38,434 nt of DNA, from NCBI GenBank assembly GCA_029975275.1, contig JARKPN010000012.1, positions 1-38,434 on the forward strand, read 5' to 3'. This stretch comes from Geobacteraceae bacterium (GTDB taxonomy: Bacteria > Desulfobacterota > Desulfuromonadia > Geobacterales > Geobacteraceae). Both the position numbers and the translations under genes were made by a program. The notes beneath the pieces were generated by a model, which did not search any database, was not told the DNA's origin, and was given only the letters and a program-made list of their open reading frames with translations. This document shows, in pieces, positions 33,272 through 38,434 of the stretch; position 1 is the stretch's first letter; every line of letters begins with the position of its first letter.

Positions 33272-34308
33272 TTACTAAATACCGATACTTGTCAATATTT
33301 TTAGTGGCGTTGGCAGCTTCTTCAATAATACTGTTTACCTATAGTGGTGGTGAAACACAACACAAACAGACTGCTCAATCAATGATAAAATGGGAGATAA
33401 ATAAAACTATGCAATATTATCTCATAGGACGATTTTTGATTGATGTGCCATCTGATATGAAACTAAGCTCACAAAACGGAACAATAAGGTCATCTGAAAC
33501 ATATGAATTTATTTGGCCTCAAGTACAAGATAAGTCAAAAATAAGAGAGGAAATGCTCAAGACAAAACTGGCTGAAATAAAAAAATTTCGCCCGCCAAAA
33601 GGTAAAGAAAGTGCTTTCATCGAAATACGTGAAATAAAGGATATTCCACATTGGACAAGGGGAATCCTTTACTACAGTAACTATTTAGGGGATGAAGTAA
33701 AATGGGTTATGCTAACTGACTTTGGTCGTGTGGGTGTTTGGACTGAAATGCGTAGTGGGAAAAATAATCCAGCAAACATTGGTAAAATGATCCAATCTTT
33801 TTCAACTTTTGCAAATGCCTACCAAGTGAGGTGTTCCAACAATGCTTCATCTTTACCTTCTGGAAATTGGTTTCACCTTAGATACGGTTCAGTTAACCTA
33901 CCATATAAAATACGAGAACGCTCCAGAGTCTGCTTTTACGATCGCACCAATGCGCTGAGGCTCGAAATAGAAATGAATGAAACGTATAAAGTCGAGGACA
34001 TCGGACTATCAGATCGATTAAGCGCTGCCATAAACTCAAACTATGCCATAGGAGTCGAGGTAGATAAGATACGAGCACACAAAAGGACCGCCGCGGGTTT
34101 GAAGGGTGAAGAAGTGGTTTTTCGTACAACCGATAGCAAGAAAACCGTTCTGAATTTTGGTTGGGAGTTTCCCGGGGAAAAGAATTCTGGGGAAAAACCG
34201 GAAATCCAGATCACCATGGATTCGCCGGACGGCAACCTTGATGAAAAGCTGAAAATCTGGGACGCGATTCTCGATTCCTTCAAGCCAATGTACAAGACGG
34301 GGAAATAG
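33268..34308 (+). CDS. Tli4-family lipase immunity protein, copy 1
   Basis: A 346-residue exported protein. The start is TTG 33268 in a TTGA overlap with the lipase stop, with GGAG upstream. An N-terminal anchor or signal peptide is present (YLSIFLVALAASSIILFTY). The body matches the Tli4 family of T6SS lipase-immunity proteins: YLIGRFLIDVPSDMKL, then WFHLRYGSVNLPYKI, LKGEEVVFR and FPGEKNSGEKPEIQITM, ending in KLKIWDAILDSFKPMY. Tli4 proteins sit in the periplasm and bind the lipase. A related copy lies at 35030-36019. The gene is intact although the adjacent lipase is broken, so the cell keeps protection. Confidence 0.88.
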   Translation: MITKYRYLSIFLVALAASSIILFTYSGGETQHKQTAQSMIKWEINKTMQYYLIGRFLIDVPSDMKLSSQNGTIRSSETYEFIWPQVQDKSKIREEMLKTKLAEIKKFRPPKGKESAFIEIREIKDIPHWTRGILYYSNYLGDEVKWVMLTDFGRVGVWTEMRSGKNNPANIGKMIQSFSTFANAYQVRCSNNASSLPSGNWFHLRYGSVNLPYKIRERSRVCFYDRTNALRLEIEMNETYKVEDIGLSDRLSAAINSNYAIGVEVDKIRAHKRTAAGLKGEEVVFRTTDSKKTVLNFGWEFPGEKNSGEKPEIQITMDSPDGNLDEKLKIWDAILDSFKPMYKTGK

Positions 34309-34339
34309 GATTCCGCACTTTTCCAGGGAGGCGGCACAC

Positions 34340-35011
34340 ATGCCCACCAACACCATCGTCAACGGCCAGACCGTAGTCCACAAGGAAAGCGACGGCGTGC
34401 TCACCACCTCGCCGGATGTATGCCTCACCCCCATGGGCGCAACAGTGGTCCCCATACCCTACGTCAACGTGGCCAGGTCCGTGGACACCAGCAACGGCAG
34501 CAGGACCGTCACCGTGGACGGCAACCCCATCATGCTCAAGGATTCCATCTTCAGCACCAGCAGCGGCGACGAGCCGGGCACGGCCGGCGGCGTCACCTCC
34601 GGAGTCAACAAGGGGAAAGCCAGGTTCGTCAACTACTCCAACAACGTCTTCGTGGAAGGCCGTCCCGTCTGCCGCCGCCTGGACCCCATGATCAGCAACC
34701 TCTCCAACCCCGGCAACACCCCTCCCGCGCCGCTCATGCAACCGAATGTGGAGGCTGAGGAGATAGATGCGGATGCACACGTGCTCAGCGTCGCGTTCGT
34801 CTTCAAACGCCCTCATGTTGTCACCGAAAAAGTCGAACAGCCTCTCATAGATCTGCCCTATACCATCAGCGGACCAAAGGAATTCAAAAGCGTGGAAAAT
34901 GAGAAGTATGTCGGGGTACTGAAAAAGGACGCCTTAAAAGGCGCGTATGCCTTCTCATTCGATAAGTTCGATCTTAACGAGCGCCCAATTGAAGATTCGA
35001 CAAAAAGCTGA
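34340..35011 (+). CDS. PAAR-like (DUF4150) spike-tip protein
   Basis: A 223-residue protein. The first 120 residues fit the DUF4150/Tox-PAAR-like family: NTIVNGQTVVHKESDGV, CLTPMGATVVPIPYVNVA, GNPIMLKDSIFSTSSGDEPG and FVNYSNNVFVEGRPVCRRLD. PAAR-like proteins cap the VgrG spike and link effectors to it. The remaining 100 residues are a beta-rich extension (HVLSVAFVFKRPHVVTEKVE) that may recruit the lipase. GGGAGG precedes the ATG. The PAAR-like half is GC-rich while the tail is AT-rich, suggesting a cargo-specific tail swapped onto a conserved tip. Confidence 0.9.
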   Translation: MPTNTIVNGQTVVHKESDGVLTTSPDVCLTPMGATVVPIPYVNVARSVDTSNGSRTVTVDGNPIMLKDSIFSTSSGDEPGTAGGVTSGVNKGKARFVNYSNNVFVEGRPVCRRLDPMISNLSNPGNTPPAPLMQPNVEAEEIDADAHVLSVAFVFKRPHVVTEKVEQPLIDLPYTISGPKEFKSVENEKYVGVLKKDALKGAYAFSFDKFDLNERPIEDSTKS

Positions 35012-35029
35012 CATTGCACAGAGGCCAAG

Positions 35030-36019
35030 GTGAGAATGTTCCTGATAGTATTTCTGGCAGTTACGTGGTCTTTGACTTTTTCTAGCTGCAGCGACGCAGC
35101 AGGAGAAAAAAGAGCAAGTAGCAATGCAGAGCGGAAAGGAGCCAAAGACGGAATGAAAACCTATTACATTGGTCGATTTGCCATAGATGTTCCGGAGGAC
35201 TTCAAGCTTGAAGTTCTGAACCAAAAAATCAGGTATGCGGAAGTATCGGATTTTTTGTGGAGCAAGTCGAGAGATCGCCAGGAGCAGAGAAACGAACTCT
35301 GGACAGAAAAAATATCCGAAGTCAAACGCCTGCCTCAGCCTGTAGACAAGAAAGCGATAATTGTCGAAGAACGGGAAATTCAGGGAATTGGCAAATGGGC
35401 GAAAGCCGTCATCTACCGTGGTGATTACCTGATTCCCAAAAGAATGTTCTGGTCAGTGCTTGTTGATTACGGCGATGTTGGCATTTGGCTGAAAATTGCC
35501 GGAACCAATAACGAGCTGATGAAGAAAAATCTCTCTAATATTCTTACATCGTATCAATTCGGGTGGAACCAGTCGTCAAAAAACAGCTTCTATCTGAAGT
35601 ATGGGGCGATAAATCTGCCGTATCTTGAACAGGAACAATCCTATGCCCGCTTTGAAGGACATACTTTACTAAAGCAGTTTGAAATAGAAATGGATGAAAC
35701 TCATCTTAATGAGCCGAAAGATGAAGGCTTATTGGGAAGACTCGCCGCTGTTGTCGCAACAAGGTTTGCTGGGAAACTTGACATCGAGAAAATAAGAATG
35801 GGCGAACGTACTTTGGTTAATCTTAAAGGTGAAGAAACCATTCTCAGAGTTCATGATGGCGATAATATCAGACTAAGTTTTCTCTGGCGCTTTTCAGGCG
35901 AAAAAGATTCTGGCGAAAAGCCTAAAATTGTTTTTGATATGGAAACGTCTGATGACAAGATGAACGAAAAAATAAATCTGTGGGATGCTATTCTCAAATC
36001 AATCTGCCCTATATATTAA
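35030..36019 (+). CDS. Tli4-family lipase immunity protein, copy 2
   Basis: A 329-residue Tli4-type protein. The N-terminus has a signal with a possible lipobox (VTWSLTFSSCSD). Shared landmarks with copy 1: YYIGRFAIDVPEDFKL, FYLKYGAINLPYLEQEQSYA, LKGEETILR and FSGEKDSGEKPKIVFDM, ending KINLWDAILKSICPIY. GTG 35030 with GAGG upstream is used here; ATG 35036 is an equally good start. It directly precedes the intact lipase and presumably neutralises it in the periplasm. Immunity before effector is the reverse of the first pair. Confidence 0.87.
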   Translation: MRMFLIVFLAVTWSLTFSSCSDAAGEKRASSNAERKGAKDGMKTYYIGRFAIDVPEDFKLEVLNQKIRYAEVSDFLWSKSRDRQEQRNELWTEKISEVKRLPQPVDKKAIIVEEREIQGIGKWAKAVIYRGDYLIPKRMFWSVLVDYGDVGIWLKIAGTNNELMKKNLSNILTSYQFGWNQSSKNSFYLKYGAINLPYLEQEQSYARFEGHTLLKQFEIEMDETHLNEPKDEGLLGRLAAVVATRFAGKLDIEKIRMGERTLVNLKGEETILRVHDGDNIRLSFLWRFSGEKDSGEKPKIVFDMETSDDKMNEKINLWDAILKSICPIY

Positions 36020-36050
36020 CAAACACAATCCTTGACAAAGGAACTGAATC

Positions 36051-37913
36051 ATGTCCAGCGTGATTAATCCCATCGATATATTATGTTTTGATCTCAACCA
36101 ACTTGTTGATGGACTGAAAACTGACGTACAAAACCGTGTCATTATTGAACGATTTGTTATGCCTATCATTTTCGTCCCAGGGATAATGGGTAGTAGACTC
36201 AAAATAGTCGGTGGAGCAAAGGTTTGGGATCCTGATGATACATGGTTCATGGTCAAAAGCTTCGGGTTGAAAAACGTATCGGCTGAAGAACGCAAGTTAC
36301 GAATAATTGGGAAAGAGTTTTCCGCTGATTATCTCGAGGTAGCCAATAATGATGAAATACACAATCTGTTGCTCGATAAAAAAGAGCAAAACGACAAGCA
36401 TCGTGTGAAACGCAAATGGGGAGGCGTTGCCTGGATGAGTTACGGGCCATTTTTAACTGAGCTCCAAAACAGAAAATGGGACAACACTGTTAACCTATTC
36501 TTTGAATTTCCCGTATATTGCTTCGGGTACAACTGGACCTCATCCAATAAGCTTGCCGGTGAGAAGCTCGCGGCTTACATCGACGAAGTCATAAAGACTT
36601 ACACGGACAAAAGCCGTAAATGCGAAAAAGTAATCCTTGTCACCCATTCCATGGGAGGACTTGTGGCGCGGTCCGCATGCATGCTTTCCGGAGCAAAAGA
36701 CAAGGTGCTCGGAGTAATCCACGGGGTGCAACCGGCGAATGGCTCTCCAACCGCTTACTGGCGTATGAAAGGCGGATTCGAAAGACCGCATACAATCCCT
36801 GAAATCAATTTCTTTCACTGGCTCAGCAATCCTTCGAAGGCTTTCAGGCACATGAAGGGGAAAGTCGTTAGCAGTTCGTTGCTGGGAATTCCTTTCACCA
36901 ACCTTAAAATCGGCGCAGGTCACATCTCCGCCTGGGTACTTGGCACAGACGGAGAAGAGGTGACCGCCCTCCTCGGCAACATGCCCGGCGGACTGCAACT
37001 CCTGCCAAATAAGCAATATAGAAAAAACGATGATAATGGAGCATGGCTTCAATTCCTTAATGCTAAAGGCGAGCAAGTGGAATTGCCGAAAGGTGATCCA
37101 TATGAAGAAATCTACCGCAAAGACAAAGAGTATTATCGACTTGTCAATCCAAAATGGTTGAACCCCGGCGAAAGGAAGTCTTCGGAATTACATGAAGATG
37201 TTTCTCCTTGGGATTTCTATCTGGGATATCTCGCAGAAGCCGAGAAATTCCATACGGACCTGGGAGATCAGGTGCATCAGCAGACCTACCAGTTCTATTC
37301 CTCCGGTATTGCCACCGCCGATCGGATCGTTTTCTCCAAATCTGAGGATACACTCTGGCAGAGCCTGAAGCGGTATTTGGGCGCCGTCGGAAAAGACATA
37401 CCGAAGGATATCAAAAGCGCCGGAAAATCCTTTGTTTTCACGGTGTGCAGAGGCGGGCTTCCCCTTGCCAGGAAACTCATTGATGCCGTCATTGACGCAG
37501 CAGGAGGCGCCCTTGTGAAAGACAGCGACTGGTATCAGAACAGGGGAGGATATCGGGATCGGGTGGACGATAAGGATGGCCCGAGCGATAGCGGCCCCCT
37601 CAACCTCGTCACCATGCAGCTTCCCGACGGCGCTGGAGACGGAACCGTCCCCGAATCTTCGGGAATGGCGCTGAAGCTCGGCGAAGACACAAAACGTACT
37701 TTCTGCATCGCCGACATGGAAGGCTTCGAAGCGGATTTCGTTAAGGAAAACGCTCCACGAACCAAGCCGAGACGAAGTGTCGATTTCGATGAAAGCTGGT
37801 TTGACCGAGGACATGAGCCGATCTTCAAGACAAAAAGCGCTCGGCATATAACCTTCACCGCCATAGAAAACATATGCCGGAAAGAAATTAAGAGGATGCT
37901 AGGGAAAGCATGA
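36051..37913 (+). CDS. Tle-type phospholipase effector, intact
   Basis: A 620-residue alpha/beta-hydrolase. Motifs: MPIIFVPGIMGSRL (oxyanion-hole region), WGGVAWMSYGPF, CFGYNWTSS, nucleophile elbow THSMGGLVARS with Ser200, GAGDGTVPESSG with Asp530, and SARHITFTA with His599, giving a plausible Ser-Asp-His triad. The GDGTV motif links it to the LCAT-like lipases. T6SS lipases of this kind attack phospholipids of target-cell membranes. There is no signal peptide. AAAGGAA precedes the ATG. It resembles the joined frames of 31488-33271 along its length but has a longer insertion near 440-500. Delivery through the adjacent PAAR-like tip and VgrG2 is inferred. Confidence 0.9.
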   Translation: MSSVINPIDILCFDLNQLVDGLKTDVQNRVIIERFVMPIIFVPGIMGSRLKIVGGAKVWDPDDTWFMVKSFGLKNVSAEERKLRIIGKEFSADYLEVANNDEIHNLLLDKKEQNDKHRVKRKWGGVAWMSYGPFLTELQNRKWDNTVNLFFEFPVYCFGYNWTSSNKLAGEKLAAYIDEVIKTYTDKSRKCEKVILVTHSMGGLVARSACMLSGAKDKVLGVIHGVQPANGSPTAYWRMKGGFERPHTIPEINFFHWLSNPSKAFRHMKGKVVSSSLLGIPFTNLKIGAGHISAWVLGTDGEEVTALLGNMPGGLQLLPNKQYRKNDDNGAWLQFLNAKGEQVELPKGDPYEEIYRKDKEYYRLVNPKWLNPGERKSSELHEDVSPWDFYLGYLAEAEKFHTDLGDQVHQQTYQFYSSGIATADRIVFSKSEDTLWQSLKRYLGAVGKDIPKDIKSAGKSFVFTVCRGGLPLARKLIDAVIDAAGGALVKDSDWYQNRGGYRDRVDDKDGPSDSGPLNLVTMQLPDGAGDGTVPESSGMALKLGEDTKRTFCIADMEGFEADFVKENAPRTKPRRSVDFDESWFDRGHEPIFKTKSARHITFTAIENICRKEIKRMLGKA

Positions 37914-38245
37914 CGGCAACGGGTCCGCGCATTATTTGAGGAGAAATGCAATGGGATCATACGTCACATAGTCTTCGAGGAACATTCATGGTCGGCCGAC
38001 AAGGCCCGTCTCGCGCGGCGTAAGCTCTCATACAATCCTGCCGGCGCATGACATTGCTCGGACTTTCGGAGCATCTAGAAAACAGGCCACTCAGAGATGT
38101 GAGTAACGAGCCGGACCGTATCGAAGGGGCGATCCGGGAACAGGGGCCTTACGGCGGGAAGGCGCCAGGGGAAAGCCGTGTCGGGACGCTAGCGGATGAA
38201 CTCGAACTTTTCGCGACCTGACGAAAACAAGGGGAAGGATCAATC
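37910..38245 (+). other. degraded short-ORF stretch between lipase and DUF2169 gene
   Basis: No full gene is visible. ATG 37910 overlaps the lipase stop as ATGA but gives only nine residues. The lipase frame itself stays open past its stop to TGA 38049, with protein-like content (HIVFEEHSWSADKARLARRK). ATG 38048 overlaps that stop as ATGA again and opens a 57-residue frame to 38221 (MTLLGLSEHLENRPLRDVS). GAGGAG at 37939-37944 looks like a ribosome binding site. The pattern fits the remnant of one or two small genes with nonsense or frameshift lesions; tiny coupled peptides cannot be excluded. Confidence 0.35.
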
Positions 38246-38434
38246 ATGGATTTCATTAACTCCACGCCGCTCAATGCCGCGCCTTTTTCCCACATGGACG
38301 CAACCGGCGCAGAGTCTCTTGTAGTTGTCGTCAAGGGAACCTGGACGATCAGGGAAGGAAAGGAACTGGTGGTCGCCGCAGAGCAGACGCCGATCCGCCA
38401 TGCGCCGGAATACCACGGTGATCCCGGCTCCTCG
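38246..38434 (+). CDS. DUF2169 T6SS accessory protein, N-terminal part
   Basis: The frame begins at ATG 38246, with GGGGAAGGA seven bases upstream, and is open at the window edge after 63 codons. The start MDFINSTPLNAAPFSHMDA followed by LVVVVKGTWTI and IRHAPEYHGDPGSS matches the N-terminus of DUF2169 proteins, which serve as adaptors or chaperones for PAAR-like spike tips and their effectors. It fits the preceding PAAR-like and ketosynthase-like genes. The C-terminus lies outside the window. Confidence 0.85.
   Translation, partial: MDFINSTPLNAAPFSHMDATGAESLVVVVKGTWTIREGKELVVAAEQTPIRHAPEYHGDPGSS

Overview
The window looks like chromosomal DNA of a Desulfuromonadota bacterium of the Geobacter type. 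The evidence is GC-rich housekeeping genes, a complete hydrogenase-maturation (hyp) operon, a small multihaem lipoprotein cytochrome c, a B12-binding radical SAM protein with the architecture common in Geobacter relatives, and a CxxC-knuckle mini-protein. The assignment is an inference from gene content; no rRNA or tRNA is present to fix it.

Left part (1-17.1 kb) is ordinary chromosome. On the minus strand there is the N-terminal part of a secreted parallel beta-helix repeat protein (cut by the window edge), a strong hairpin terminator, a B12/radical SAM enzyme, a 35-residue rubredoxin-like protein, a REP-like inverted repeat, and then the operon hypA-hypB-hypF-hypC-hypD-hypE, which builds the NiFe(CN)2CO centre of [NiFe] hydrogenases. 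hypF has no conventional start codon that keeps its full N-terminal domain; an AUU start fits best. On the plus strand recB and recD overlap by ATGA, and no recC is adjacent. A Nudix ADP-ribose pyrophosphatase, a dihaem lipoprotein cytochrome, an unknown helical protein and a YbgC-type thioesterase follow.

Right part (17.4-38.4 kb) is a plus-strand accessory island of the type VI secretion system (T6SS). It holds cargo and spike genes but no structural tss genes. It is built in two modules, each headed by a GC-rich vgrG. Module 1: vgrG with a C-terminal extension, a LysM-DUF3380 muramidase effector, a periplasmic immunity candidate, a decayed gene, an exported unknown, an LprI/DUF1311 lysozyme-inhibitor-like protein, an exported Amidase_3 enzyme, an AcrVA2-family anti-CRISPR homologue, a small unknown, a lambda-endolysin-like (GH104) lysozyme with an exported partner, and a glycine-zipper protein with a 57-residue two-helix membrane partner. 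Module 2: a second vgrG, a degenerate ketosynthase-like protein, a Tle-type lipase broken at a T7 tract, a Tli4 immunity protein, a PAAR-like (DUF4150) spike tip, a second Tli4, an intact second lipase, a short degraded stretch, and the start of a DUF2169 gene that runs off the window.

The vgrG, PAAR, DUF2169 and ketosynthase-like genes have the GC-rich composition of the chromosome. The effector and immunity genes between them, especially 25.5-28.2 kb, are very AT-rich. This is the usual sign of a stable delivery chassis with horizontally exchanged cargo. The most unexpected items are the AcrVA2-like gene translationally linked to peptidoglycan-hydrolase cargo, the glycine-zipper/two-helix pair, the T7 slippery site in the lipase gene, and the AUU start inferred for hypF.
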